From positions 1 to 33,461 of the forward strand of contig JAJZGF010000023.1 in NCBI GenBank assembly GCA_021805025.1: a stretch of 33,461 nucleotides of DNA, given 5' to 3'. The notes beneath the pieces were generated by a model. The model saw nothing but the letters and a program-made list of their open reading frames with translations, did not search any database and was not told the origin of the DNA. Shown here one piece after another: positions 1-7,914 of the stretch (positions are counted from its first letter, which is position 1; the number at the start of each line of letters is the position of its first letter). Made by a program: the position numbers and the translations under genes. Source of the DNA: Acidobacteriota bacterium (lineage in GTDB: Bacteria; Acidobacteriota; Terriglobia; Terriglobales; Acidobacteriaceae).

Positions 1-6
1 TTCGCA

Positions 7-264
7 TCAATCACTTACAGGCAATCCCTCGGGCCAGAAGTATTTCAGGTAGCGCTCTGCCTCCGCTGAGATGCTCCTGAGCTGCTGCCCGTCGCGACTC
101 GCTCCATATTGTCCTGCCGGTGATCGGGAGCAAGACAGGTCAACTCCTGCCATCACAAGTCTAGATGCGAATGTGTTCCAGCAGCAAGAGGAGCGCAGGC
201 GGCTGCAAAAATCAGCAGGACTGCACGCCCAGGCACGGGAATTCAGTTTCCAACGCGTCCCCAT
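7..264 (-). CDS. possible small hypothetical protein (85 aa)
   Basis: I do not recognise this 85-residue ORF. Its support is a good ribosome binding site: AAGGAG on the minus strand (bases 273-278) lies eight bases before an ATG at 264, while a TTG directly upstream is less likely. The product is rich in Arg, Ser and Cys near the N-terminus and ends with ERYLKYFWPEGLPVSD. There is no clear signal peptide, although another frame of the same strand encodes a hydrophobic stretch (VLLIFAAACAPLAAG), so a frameshifted or decayed exported protein is an alternative. It lies divergent from an ANTAR remnant in a gene-poor edge. It may be spurious. Confidence 0.27.
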   Translation of the reverse strand: MGTRWKLNSRAWACSPADFCSRLRSSCCWNTFASRLVMAGVDLSCSRSPAGQYGASRDGQQLRSISAEAERYLKYFWPEGLPVSD

Positions 265-398
265 CAAAGTCGCTCCTTAGGAGAGCCGGGGGAACTCGCG
301 TTCGATCAGGCCGTAGCTGGTGAGGTTCGCCTTTGGCCGGTTCTCGCTTACAGGTGGGAGTTGAACCTTGTTTCCAAGAGCTATGCAGGGCGATCTAG
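265..398. other. no recognisable gene
   Basis: This stretch separates the possible minus-strand ORF from the ANTAR remnant. One plus-strand frame stays open through it into the ANTAR frame, but it has no early start codon and its translation does not resemble a receiver domain. A TAG stop at 396-398 immediately precedes the ATG at 399. The receiver-domain coding sequence that normally precedes an ANTAR domain is not visible here. Confidence 0.5.
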
Positions 399-678
399 AT
401 GGAATCGGAAAACGTCCAACTCGCCGGGCAGATTGGAGACGCGCAAGGCGGTCGACCGCGCAAAGGGAATCCTGCAACGCGATTTGTCGAAGAGCGAGGA
501 CGAAGCCTACCGGGCCATGCAGACAGAAAGCCCGCAGCGGCGAAAGTCCATGCGCGAGATAGCCGAGGCCGTTATCTTAGGCGAAGACCCCAGGAAGGCC
601 CAATCCGGAGGCACCGAAGCGAAGCACTCTAAAGCTGCTTCCGACGATGCCGATCAAGACCGAAAAGGCAAGGTCTGA
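399..678 (+). pseudogene. frameshifted, truncated ANTAR-domain regulator
   Basis: ANTAR domains bind RNA hairpins and act as antiterminators, usually at the C-terminus of a response regulator of about 190 residues. From about 433 one frame reads LETRKAVDRAKGILQRDL, then EDEAYRAMQ and RRKSMREIAEAVILGED, which is a near-textbook ANTAR domain. The preceding segment MESENVQLAGQ, a typical linker and coiled coil, lies in a different frame starting with the ATG at 399. Skipping one A at 432 joins them as MESENVQLAGQ-LETRK. The phosphoreceiver domain is missing: a stop lies directly before 399. I read it as a remnant with a one-base insertion. A TTG at 361 could instead start a 105-residue ANTAR-only protein in the second frame. 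Domain identity is firm; pseudogene status is inferred. Confidence 0.7.
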
Positions 679-758
679 TGGGCGACCGCGATGTGTCCGC
701 TCATGCTTTCCTGCGAAGCATGTAGCCTGTCATCGGCAATGAGCGTGGATGCTTCCTG

Positions 759-780
759 TGCGCGCGTTCGAGCGCGCGCA
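759..780. repeat. GC-rich perfect hairpin
   Basis: An eight-base perfect stem (TGCGCGCG and CGCGCGCA) encloses the six-base loop TTCGAG. It sits about 80 bases past the ANTAR remnant and about 90 bases past the stop of the minus-strand amidohydrolase, so it may act as a transcription-end structure for both. No T-tract follows on either strand, so it is not a standard intrinsic terminator. Confidence 0.45.
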
Positions 781-868
781 TTGCGCAAGGGCGTGCTGCG
801 CTGCAACGATCGCAAAAATCAAACCCAGGCCTGGTACGGCTGCTCATTCCGCCGCATTCGTCCCGCAC

Positions 869-1735
869 TCAATCTGCCGTTGCTCGCGGAGCTCTTGCAT
901 CCCGGTCCAGGCCATAGACCCGCGCACAGCACCCGCCAAGGACGGCAGCAGACTCTGCGGATGTCAGTTGCTCGACGTATTCCATGACGATGTCCATCGT
1001 GCTTCCGTACTCCCCGCTCAGCGTGCAAACCGGCCAGTCGGACCCGATCATGAGGCGCTCCGGGCCGAATGCGTCCAGAGCCACATCCAGATAAGGATGG
1101 AAGTCCTTCGCCCGCCAGCCCCTCCAGCGGGCTTCAGTGACCATGCCGGAGACCTTGCAGGCAACGTTGCCGGACCGCGCAAGCTCACGCAGATCGCGCG
1201 CCCAGGGCTCGATCAGTCCCTCTGCAATCGCGGGCTTTGCCATGTGATCCAGCACAAACTGCTGCTCTGGGAATTGGCGCACAAGCTGGATGGCCAGCGG
1301 AAGATGCCGTGGGAAGATCAGCACGTCGTAAACGAGTCCGAACTCGGCAAGCTGGGCGATTCCGCGACGAAAGTCGGGGCGCATCATGAATGCGTCGTCG
1401 AGCTCATCCTGCAACACATGCCGGACGCCGACCAGGCGGCGATGGCCTTTGAACTCCTCAAGCTGCCCGCACAAACCAGGCGAGCACAGGTCCACCCATC
1501 CCACCACCCCTTTGATCTGATCGTGGTCGGCGGCCAGATCGAGCAGCCATCGGGTCTCCTCCAGGCTCTGGCGCGCCTGCACGGCGATGGACCCATCGAA
1601 GCCGCTCTCGCGCAGCAGCGGCGCCAGATCTCCAGGAAGATAATCCCGCTTCAACACCTGCATCGCATCCGTCATCCACGTATGCTCGGCCGGGTTATAC
1701 CGCCAGAAGTGCTGGTGTGCGTCAAGCTTTATCAT
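869..1735 (-). CDS. amidohydrolase, L-fuconolactonase / sugar-lactonase family
   Basis: This is a 288-residue TIM-barrel amidohydrolase of the COG3618 type, whose members hydrolyse sugar lactones such as L-fucono- or L-rhamnono-lactone in non-phosphorylated deoxysugar catabolism. The N-terminal motif DAHQHFW carries the HxH pair (His7, His9). Later family motifs are GVVGWVDL (76-83), GVRHVLQDE (103-111), LDHMAKP (162-168) and GSDWPVC (231-237), whose Asp is the expected barrel-end residue. The ATG at 1735 places the HxH motif at the normal distance from the N-terminus; the frame stays open far upstream, but that part overlaps the divergent permease on the other strand. No other sugar-catabolic gene is adjacent, so the exact substrate is unknown. 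Confidence 0.85.
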   Translation of the reverse strand: MIKLDAHQHFWRYNPAEHTWMTDAMQVLKRDYLPGDLAPLLRESGFDGSIAVQARQSLEETRWLLDLAADHDQIKGVVGWVDLCSPGLCGQLEEFKGHRRLVGVRHVLQDELDDAFMMRPDFRRGIAQLAEFGLVYDVLIFPRHLPLAIQLVRQFPEQQFVLDHMAKPAIAEGLIEPWARDLRELARSGNVACKVSGMVTEARWRGWRAKDFHPYLDVALDAFGPERLMIGSDWPVCTLSGEYGSTMDIVMEYVEQLTSAESAAVLGGCCARVYGLDRDARAPRATAD

Positions 1736-1931
1736 CTCGCCCACGATTCTCTCAGGCCGGTCGAGGCCGCGCAATCGGCACATTCGGCGGCCCCACCATC
1801 CGCTTAAGGCTGCAAACGGGCGGTTGAACCAATATGATGAAAGACGGAAGCAATTCCGCCGGTCCGGGTCTGCGGCAATTCTTTGTCGAAGCCAGTTTGC
1901 GGGCTCGTGCATCTTCTCTGTACAGGACCGC

Positions 1932-3206
1932 ATGAATCCAGTCGACCAGGCCCGCGAGAACGCCTTCCAGCAGACGCTGCTGAGCGCACGCCGTACCATG
2001 CTGCTGAGCGAGATTGTGAAGCTGGCCATCGACAGCTTTCGGGCCAGCAAGCTTCGCTTTGCCCTTACCGCTCTCGGCATGGTCATAGGAACTGCGTCGG
2101 TCATTCTCGTTGTGACCATCGGGCTCACGGGAAGGCGCTTTATCCTCGATGAGATCCAGAAGATCGGCACCAATATGGTCGAGGTGGAATACTCCGGGGG
2201 CGGAGCAATCGGAGCAGAAAATGTTCTATACAACGATTATCTGACGCTCGAGGATGAGACGGCCGTGCTCGCTCGCGTGCCCAGCGTGATTTATTCCTCG
2301 CCCATGCTCGAGATGCATGACCGCATCAGTTTCGGCGGCGGCGTGGTGAAGGACACGCTGGTGCTGGGCGTGACCCCCCAGTACCGCGACGTTCGGAACC
2401 TGATTGTGCTCTCCGGCCGTTTTTTCGATGACCAGGACGAAAACGGACATATCAAGTGCGCCGTGGTCACCGAGCCCTTTGCGCGCGAAATGTTCGGCAG
2501 TTCCAGCGAAGCCATTGGCCGCACCTTTTCCATCAGCCGCATCCCGTTCACGATTGTCGGCACCTTCAAGGAAAGCGTGGACACCTTCGGCCAGTCGGAG
2601 ATTTCCAACGAGACCATCCTGGTTCCCTACTCCGTCGCCCGCTACTTCACCGGAACAGACAGCGTAAAGCAGATCTTCTTCTCCATTCGCAATATGGATC
2701 AGGTCCCCGATGCATCGAAGGAGATCCAACGAGTCATCGCGACGCGACACAAGCCGAACTCCGTCTACACGGTCTTCAACATGACGGAGCTGCTCACCAC
2801 GGCGGCTTCCATCTCCGACATTCTCACCGCCGTGCTGGTCATGGTGGCCGCCGTCACGCTCGCCGTTGGCGGCGTGGGCATCATGAACATCATGCTTGCC
2901 AATGTTCGGGCGCGCATCCGCGAAATCGGCATCCGCAAGGCGATGGGCGCCACCTATCGCGAAATCAAGCTTCAGTTTCTCGCCGAAGCGATCATCATCT
3001 CACTCAGCGGGGGAATGCTCGGCATTCTGGTGGGCCTTGCGGTGCCGCTCTCGATCCGCTTCTTCACGGATTACCCGTTGCCCATCTCTCCCTGGTCGGT
3101 GGTCATTGCGCTGGCCGCAGCCACGCTGGTCGGGGTCCTCTTCGGCACTGTCCCCGCCACACGCGCCGCACAGCTTGACCCCGTCGAGTCGCTCAAATAT
3201 GAGTGA
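1932..3206 (+). CDS. ABC transporter permease, MacB/FtsX type
   Basis: This is a permease of the MacB family (424 residues), which works with an ATPase and often a periplasmic adaptor in mechanotransmission efflux or lipoprotein-type transport. One membrane helix lies near residues 44-66 (ALGMVIGTASVILVVTIGL), followed by a large periplasmic domain to about 295 and three C-terminal helices near 297-322, 350-374 and 386-410. It ends with the family signature PATRAAQLDPVESLKYE. The stretch IREIGIRKAMGA is the usual cytoplasmic coupling loop. I chose the ATG at 1932, which has AGGA four bases upstream. An ATG at 1998 (MLLSEIVKLAIDSF) is closer to many homologues but has no visible ribosome binding site. 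No ATPase or adaptor is in the window; its stop overlaps the start of a small membrane protein. Confidence 0.85.
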   Translation: MNPVDQARENAFQQTLLSARRTMLLSEIVKLAIDSFRASKLRFALTALGMVIGTASVILVVTIGLTGRRFILDEIQKIGTNMVEVEYSGGGAIGAENVLYNDYLTLEDETAVLARVPSVIYSSPMLEMHDRISFGGGVVKDTLVLGVTPQYRDVRNLIVLSGRFFDDQDENGHIKCAVVTEPFAREMFGSSSEAIGRTFSISRIPFTIVGTFKESVDTFGQSEISNETILVPYSVARYFTGTDSVKQIFFSIRNMDQVPDASKEIQRVIATRHKPNSVYTVFNMTELLTTAASISDILTAVLVMVAAVTLAVGGVGIMNIMLANVRARIREIGIRKAMGATYREIKLQFLAEAIIISLSGGMLGILVGLAVPLSIRFFTDYPLPISPWSVVIALAAATLVGVLFGTVPATRAAQLDPVESLKYE

Positions 3207-3369
3207 TTCCCGCAAGCCAGAATCGACGCGCGACCCGGCGCCAGAGTCAGAGCCCGAACCATCCAAAGGACCAAATCTTGTGCTGCTCTACAGTCTGCTG
3301 GCGCTGGCGATCTTCGCGGCTCTGGGCATCGCGGCGCTGATTGTGCTGCCGTTTTATCACCGACGTTAA
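3199..3369 (+). CDS. small single-helix membrane protein (56 aa)
   Basis: The ORF starts inside the end of the permease gene (ATG at 3199, permease stop at 3204-3206), so the two are probably translationally coupled. The 56-residue product has a charged, Pro/Glu-rich N-terminal tail (about residues 1-25) and one strong membrane helix (about 27-52, LALAIFAALGIAALIVLPF), ending YHRR. The positive C-terminus suggests it faces the cytoplasm. I recognise no named family. Its position suggests a small partner or stabiliser of the permease, but that is inference. The GC-rich, gene-like codon use and the overlap are the grounds for calling it real. Confidence 0.6.
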   Translation: MSDSRKPESTRDPAPESEPEPSKGPNLVLLYSLLALAIFAALGIAALIVLPFYHRR

Positions 3370-3471
3370 CGCATCAGCGCGGCGGCTTGCCTGCGGTAAG
3401 GAATCTGCCGGACGGGCATTTGATCGCTCTGCGGCTTGCGCCAGGATCGGTCTCTACCTTTGGATGCGAAC

Positions 3472-3657
3472 CTACCTGGATCTCGGAACCTGATCCCGCT
3501 CGGCGATCAATACTGGAATCCCATCCATCACCGGATACACGCGCCCGCAGGCCATGCACACCACGGTATCCGCCTCTTCACGCAATGCACCCAGGCAGGC
3601 CGGACAGGCAAGCAAATCCGCCCACGTCTTCAGCGTCCGGTCAATTGGTTTGGTCAT
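3472..3657 (-). CDS. Trm112-like small zinc-ribbon protein (UPF0434/YcaR type)
   Basis: This 61-residue protein has the Trm112 fold signature: LLACPACLGAL near the N-terminus, then VVCMACGRVYPVMDGIPVLI. The four Cys residues (18, 21, 34, 37) could bind zinc, which many bacterial Trm112-like proteins have lost. Eukaryotic Trm112 activates several methyltransferases; bacterial relatives are thought to support methyltransferases or are of unknown role. It starts 12 bases after the plsX stop and is the last gene of a minus-strand cluster. The sequence ends with a hydrophilic tail. Family assignment is secure, function is not. Confidence 0.8.
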   Translation of the reverse strand: MTKPIDRTLKTWADLLACPACLGALREEADTVVCMACGRVYPVMDGIPVLIAERDQVPRSR

Positions 3658-3669
3658 AGGATCGGGTCG

Positions 3670-4719
3670 CTACTGGATCGTCGCGTCGGGCTTGTCGGCA
3701 TCGCCTTTGGTACGTGGCGGACGCTTGGCAAACTCCGCCTCAATCTTCTCGTTCGTGCCCGCCTTGGCAAACTCCTGCGCCACGCGGATGCCGTTATAGA
3801 TCGCCACTTCATTCGACGAACCGTGCCCGATGATGCACACACCGCGCACGCCCAGGAGCGGCGCGCCGCCGTACTCGGTGTAGTCCAGTCGCCGACGGAA
3901 GTCGTTGAAGGCCCGCCGCGAGAGCAGCGCGCCCACCTGCGCCGTCACCGTCCGCGTCAGCGACTCGCGCAGCACGTCGCGCACAAACCGCCCGATGCCC
4001 TCGCTGGTCTTCAGCGCAACATTCCCCACAAAGCCATCGCAGACAATCACGTCGGCATTGCCGTTGAAGATGTCGCGCCCTTCCACGTTGCCGATAAAGT
4101 GAATCGGCAGCGCCTTCAGCAGCGGAAAAGCCTCGCGCGTCAGGTCGTTGCCCTTGGTCTCTTCCTCGCCAATCGACAGCAATCCGACCCGCGGCTGACG
4201 AATCTTCAGCACGCTCCGGGCATACATCTCGCCCATCACGGCGAATTGCTCAAGGTTGTGCGCCTTGCAGTCTACGTTCGCGCCCACATCCAGCAGCACG
4301 CACGGATTCCCCTTGGAAGTCGGCATCGGCGTCGCAAGCGCCGGACGATCCACTCCCGGCATCGCGCCCAGCACCATCTTCGCCGTCGCCATCGCGGCAC
4401 CCGTGTTGCCCGCCGTCACAAAACCTGCGACCTTGCGTTCGCGCACCAGCTTCAGGCCCACGCGCATGGAGCTGTCGCGCTTGGACCGCACGGCATGCGC
4501 CGCCTTTTCGCCCATCCCGATTCGCTCTGAGGCGTGGTGGATGACGATCGGCAGCTCTTCATTTTCCAGGTGCTCATCCAGAAGGTCGCGCAACTCCGGC
4601 TCCGGGCCGATCAGATGCACCCGCACCGGCAGTTGCCGGCAGGCAAGGATTGCCCCCCGGATCTCCGGCTCGGGAGCCTTATCGGAACCCACGGCGTCCA
4701 GCGCAATATCGATGAGCAT
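3670..4719 (-). CDS. plsX: phosphate acyltransferase PlsX
   Basis: PlsX makes acyl-phosphate from acyl-ACP, feeding PlsY in the first step of phospholipid synthesis; it is a peripheral cytoplasmic-membrane protein. The 349-residue length fits the family. The N-terminal motif is [16 protein letters not shown], where most homologues have DAMGGD. Other family stretches are [51 protein letters not shown] and [18 protein letters not shown]. The ATG at 4719 puts the DAVGSD motif at residue 8, as usual; the open frame extends further only through rpmF. It lies 11 bases after rpmF, the conserved rpmF-plsX pairing, and 12 bases before the Trm112-like gene. The C-terminus (after about 325) is charged and probably disordered. 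Confidence 0.95.
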   Translation of the reverse strand: MLIDIALDAVGSDKAPEPEIRGAILACRQLPVRVHLIGPEPELRDLLDEHLENEELPIVIHHASERIGMGEKAAHAVRSKRDSSMRVGLKLVRERKVAGFVTAGNTGAAMATAKMVLGAMPGVDRPALATPMPTSKGNPCVLLDVGANVDCKAHNLEQFAVMGEMYARSVLKIRQPRVGLLSIGEEETKGNDLTREAFPLLKALPIHFIGNVEGRDIFNGNADVIVCDGFVGNVALKTSEGIGRFVRDVLRESLTRTVTAQVGALLSRRAFNDFRRRLDYTEYGGAPLLGVRGVCIIGHGSSNEVAIYNGIRVAQEFAKAGTNEKIEAEFAKRPPRTKGDADKPDATIQ

Positions 4720-4730
4720 TTGCGCCCTGT

Positions 4731-4919
4731 CTACTTGGCTGCTTCCTTGGTATCCACAACCGCGCGGCCCTTGTACTCGCCGCACTTGGGGCATGCCCGA
4801 TGGGGCAGCTTCTTCTCATGGCAGCTGGGGCACTCTGAGAGCCCGCTGGCCGTCAAAAAGTCGTGGGCGCGGCGGTTGGCGGTACGGCGCGTCGAGTGGC
4901 GCCTTTTCGGATTCGGCAT
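4731..4919 (-). CDS. rpmF: 50S ribosomal protein L32
   Basis: This is a 62-residue ribosomal protein L32 of the zinc-binding type. It opens with the standard [20 protein letters not shown] and holds two Cys pairs (30/33 in CPSC and 43/46 in CPKC) that bind zinc. The ATG at 4919 has AAGGA a few bases upstream on the minus strand, so the longer reading frame start is rejected. It sits between yceD and plsX, the classic ribosome and lipid gene order seen in many bacteria. The ending [12 protein letters not shown] matches L32 of related groups. Confidence 0.96.
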   Translation of the reverse strand: MPNPKRRHSTRRTANRRAHDFLTASGLSECPSCHEKKLPHRACPKCGEYKGRAVVDTKEAAK

Positions 4920-5033
4920 GATGCAATTCCTTTCGTATCTCTGTCCCCAGCTCCAGGCCATTTCAGACCGCACGAGGTCCCCAATGCCACCCGGCGCGAA
5001 CAGGACACCCGTATTCTCTGGGGTCGTTTCTTT

Positions 5034-5585
5034 TCAAGACTTTATCTGGCTACGGAGCCCGGAAAGCGCCTCCCAGCGGGGGTCGCTCGGACCCTCATCG
5101 CAGGAACACGGCTCCAGGTTGCGATTCTTCCCGCAGCGAGGGCAAAGTCCTTTGCAGTCCGGCTTGCACAATATCCGCGCCGGCAGGGACAAAAGCACCT
5201 GCTCGCGCAGCACATCCTCAAGCAAAAGACCGTCCTTTTGATAATACCCGATTTCCGTCTCCGGCGCTGTAATCGACCGTTCCGGGGCCCCTGCGTCCGC
5301 CCCCATCGGGCGAAAGATCAGGTCGTACTCTGCCGCCAGGGGAATCGTCACCGGCTCCACGCACCGCGCGCACGGCGCATGAAAGCTGCCCTTGAACTGC
5401 CCTTTCAGCCGGATATCCGCCACAATATCCCGCGGCCCACGGTGCTCGTGGATCACCTCGGCGCGACCGGAAGCCTCCAGAGGCCCATCCTGCTCTGCCT
5501 CTTCGCCAAAATCGATTGCCCCCGGAGGCATTTCCAGCGCAAACTCGACCGGCTCCTTCTCCAGTTCACTGACCCTGAATTCCAT
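5034..5585 (-). CDS. yceD: YceD family protein (DUF177), 23S rRNA accumulation factor
   Basis: YceD-family proteins are needed for normal 23S rRNA accumulation in bacteria and chloroplasts, and the gene usually precedes rpmF, as here (114 bases upstream). The 183-residue protein has the family core APCARCVEPVTIPL (Cys72, Cys75), a central acidic EIGYYQKDGLLLEDVLREQVLLSLP, and the C-terminal Cys cluster ILCKPDCKGLCPRCGKNRN, with further Cys at 160 and 162. The Cys pattern suggests zinc binding. It starts nine bases after the dinB-like stop, so it may be co-transcribed with that gene. Confidence 0.9.
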   Translation of the reverse strand: MEFRVSELEKEPVEFALEMPPGAIDFGEEAEQDGPLEASGRAEVIHEHRGPRDIVADIRLKGQFKGSFHAPCARCVEPVTIPLAAEYDLIFRPMGADAGAPERSITAPETEIGYYQKDGLLLEDVLREQVLLSLPARILCKPDCKGLCPRCGKNRNLEPCSCDEGPSDPRWEALSGLRSQIKS

Positions 5586-5594
5586 ACCATGAGC

Positions 5595-6140
5595 CTACGG
5601 CGCAGTCCCCCGCCCGTCAATGCGCATCCCTTCCCGTATCTCCGCAATCTGCTTTGCGTGCCGTGCCGGGTGAACCGCCATTGTCAGCAGAATCTCCACC
5701 AGGTTCACCGGCCCCGGAATCACCGGATGATCCGTGAGCCAGCATCGGGGGTCATCCTCGAACGTCTCAACAAAACGCACCGTCTCCGCGCGCGTCTCAT
5801 CAAAATCCGCGAGCGCCTCGCCCACGCTCGCGAAGCGCCCCGTCGGCCACCCTCCCTCCGGCGAAGCAACCGGCCATGAACGGTCAAGTCCCCGCACCGG
5901 AATCCTCTCTTCCCGCACGCGATTTTCCAGCGCCTGATCCGTTCGCGTCGCGCTGGTCAGGCGCGACAGCAGATACCGCTCTGAGATCGCCACATGCTCG
6001 GCGCACCCGAGGATTGACCAGCCGCCACCAGGCGGTCTTCGCCGCGCTTGCTCCTCATCCACCCCCGCCAGCGCCTCGCCCAGTGCATCCCGCCCCACCT
6101 GCAGTGCGCGCAATATCTCCTGCTTTTCCGTCTTCAGCAT
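5595..6140 (-). CDS. DinB-like four-helix-bundle metal-binding protein
   Basis: This is a 181-residue DinB/YfiT-like protein (DinB_2 type). The family forms a four-helix bundle holding a divalent metal, with members acting in bacillithiol or mycothiol transfer or of unknown role. The likely metal His residues are His49 in WSILGCAEHV and His157/His161 in MAVHPARHAKQIAEI, at the standard positions. The ATG at 6140 has GGGAG about six bases upstream, which decides it over the longer frame. It heads the minus-strand cluster leading into yceD (nine-base gap), although DinB proteins are not typical members of that operon. The substrate is unknown. Confidence 0.82.
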   Translation of the reverse strand: MLKTEKQEILRALQVGRDALGEALAGVDEEQARRRPPGGGWSILGCAEHVAISERYLLSRLTSATRTDQALENRVREERIPVRGLDRSWPVASPEGGWPTGRFASVGEALADFDETRAETVRFVETFEDDPRCWLTDHPVIPGPVNLVEILLTMAVHPARHAKQIAEIREGMRIDGRGTAP

Positions 6141-6390
6141 CGGCACTCCCTGCAACCGGCTCAACCCAGGGTCAAGCCATTCTTGTCGCCGCTGGCAAAC
6201 CGAGTCAACCCCGAGGCCGACGAAGTCTGGAATGCACCTGCGCAGCACTGCAGCATTTGCGCGATCGCACCCACGTCACCACCCGCACCCGCCGCGCAGC
6301 GTTAGACTCTCTGGTGAGCTGTATCCATGCATTCCCGCCGCCCCTGCTCACACGCCGGTGCGGCCTGCACACAGCCATTGGAGCATCTCC

Positions 6391-7746
6391 ATGCCGATCA
6401 AGACCATCATCGAACCCTTTCGCATCAAAAGCGTCGAGCCCATCCGCTGGACCACCCGTGCGCAGCGCGAAAAACTTCTCAAGGCAGCCCACTACAACCT
6501 CTTCCTTCTGCCCGCCGACGACGTCCTGATCGATCTGCTCACCGATTCCGGCACCGGCGCCATGTCTACCCACCAGTGGGCCGCTATCATGGAAGGCGAC
6601 GAGAGCTACGCCGGGAGCCGGAGCTTCGATCGCTTTCGCACCTCCATCCAGGACATTTTCGGATATACGCACGTCATCCCGACGCACCAGGGGCGCGCCG
6701 CAGAGCGCATCCTCTTCGGCGTGGCCTGCAAGAAGGGCGACGTGGTGCCCAATAACACCCACTTCGACACCACGCGCGCCAACGTCGAATTTGTCGGCGC
6801 CGAAGCCGTCGATCTCGTCATCCCCGAGGGCCGGCAGCCCGCACTGCATCATCCTTTCAAGGGCAACATGGACGTCGCCGCGCTCGATGCGCTGATCGAG
6901 CAAGTGGGCCGCGAGCGCATTCCGCTCGTCATGCTCACTGTCACCAATAACTCTGGTGGCGGCCAACCCGTCTCCATGGAGAACGCGCGACAGGTCAGCG
7001 AAGTCTGCAAACGGCACGGCATTCCGCTCTACTTTGACGCCTGCCGCTTTGCCGAGAATGCCTGGTTTATCAAGCTGCGCGAACCGGGCTATGCCGACAA
7101 GTCGCCGAAGGAGATTGCGCAGGAGATGTTTGCGCTTGGCGACGGCTGCACCATGTCCGCCAAGAAGGACGGCATGGCCAACATCGGCGGCTTTCTCTGC
7201 ACCAACGACGACCTGCTCGCACAACAGGAGAAAGACCTGCTCATCCTGACCGAGGGCTATCCGACCTATGGCGGACTCGCCGGGCGCGACCTCGAAGCCA
7301 TCGCCGTCGGCATTCAGGAGGCGCTCGAAGAGGACTATCTGCGCTACCGCATCGCCTCCACCGCTTATCTCGGCAATCACATTGCCGCAGAGGGTGTGCC
7401 CATTGTGCAGCCGCCCGGAGGCCATGCCATCTACATCGACGCTCGCGCGTTTCTACCGCACATTCCCGTCGAGGAATTTCCCGGCGTAGCCCTGGCCGCC
7501 GAGCTCTATCTTGAAGGCGGCGTGCGCTCGGTCGAGATCGGCACGCTAATGTTCGCCGCCGCCGCGCAGATGGACCTGGTGCGGCTCGCCATCCCCCGCC
7601 GCGTCTACACCCAGAGCCACATCGACTATCTCGTCGAAGTGATTCTTGAAGTCTGGAAGAAGCGTGCCTCGATCCGCGGCATGAAGATCACCCGCCAGGC
7701 CCCGTTCCTGCGCCACTTCACCGCGCACCTTCAGCCCATAGGCTAA
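6391..7746 (+). CDS. tnaA: tryptophanase-like PLP-dependent beta-eliminating lyase
   Basis: Tryptophanase splits tryptophan to indole, pyruvate and ammonia; its sister enzyme tyrosine phenol-lyase (TPL) splits tyrosine. This 451-residue protein has all shared motifs: EPFRIKSVEPIRWTTRAQRE, IDLLTDSGTGAMS, PTHQGRAAE, GGGQPVSMEN, FDACRFAENAWFIK, the PLP-lysine motif CTMSAKKDGMANIGGFLC (probably Lys259), PTYGGLAGRD and LAIPRRVYTQSH. At the two positions known to separate the enzymes it has Asp126 (TPL Thr124) and Ile383 (TPL Arg381), so tryptophanase fits better. Its SAKKDGMANIGGFLC stretch mixes features of both. A loop of roughly ten residues present in both reference enzymes after VEIG is missing. 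No tnaC leader or tryptophan permease was seen. I chose the ATG at 6391 by alignment; upstream is a divergent 250-base gap to dinB-like. Confidence 0.83.
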   Translation: MPIKTIIEPFRIKSVEPIRWTTRAQREKLLKAAHYNLFLLPADDVLIDLLTDSGTGAMSTHQWAAIMEGDESYAGSRSFDRFRTSIQDIFGYTHVIPTHQGRAAERILFGVACKKGDVVPNNTHFDTTRANVEFVGAEAVDLVIPEGRQPALHHPFKGNMDVAALDALIEQVGRERIPLVMLTVTNNSGGGQPVSMENARQVSEVCKRHGIPLYFDACRFAENAWFIKLREPGYADKSPKEIAQEMFALGDGCTMSAKKDGMANIGGFLCTNDDLLAQQEKDLLILTEGYPTYGGLAGRDLEAIAVGIQEALEEDYLRYRIASTAYLGNHIAAEGVPIVQPPGGHAIYIDARAFLPHIPVEEFPGVALAAELYLEGGVRSVEIGTLMFAAAAQMDLVRLAIPRRVYTQSHIDYLVEVILEVWKKRASIRGMKITRQAPFLRHFTAHLQPIG

Positions 7747-7783
7747 GGCGCACACCCAAATTGGCAAAGATCGCTGCGGCAGA

Positions 7784-7793
7784 GCCCGCGGGC
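7784..7793. repeat. short GC palindrome downstream of the lyase gene
   Basis: A ten-base perfect palindrome (GCCCGCGGGC) lies 38 bases after the tryptophanase-like stop. A second small inverted pair, GCCGG and CCGGC, follows within about 20 bases. They could form weak hairpins ending transcription, but there is no T-tract. Confidence 0.25.
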
Positions 7794-7914
7794 CGGCAAA
7801 AGACAACCCGGCAGAACTTCCGGGCATCTTGCTAGTAGTATGAGCATTTGAACAGCCGCCTTTTTCAAGCCCGCGGCACAGCCCAAAAGGAGCCCTGCAA
7901 CACAGGATCACTGG

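Noticed and set aside
749-1807. Long plus-strand ORF opposite the amidohydrolase
   Set aside because: It is the antisense shadow of a gene with clear family motifs, is His/Arg/Ala-rich and resembles no family.
1736-2233. N-terminal extension of the amidohydrolase frame
   Set aside because: It lies opposite the permease gene, and the family's HxH motif sits right after the ATG at 1735.
3436-4530. Long plus-strand ORF opposite plsX
   Set aside because: plsX on the minus strand is unmistakable; the plus-strand translation is low-complexity Arg/His-rich.
6205-7425. Minus-strand ORF opposite the tryptophanase-like gene
   Set aside because: A Gly/Val/Ala-rich shadow with no motif; the plus strand carries the conserved enzyme.
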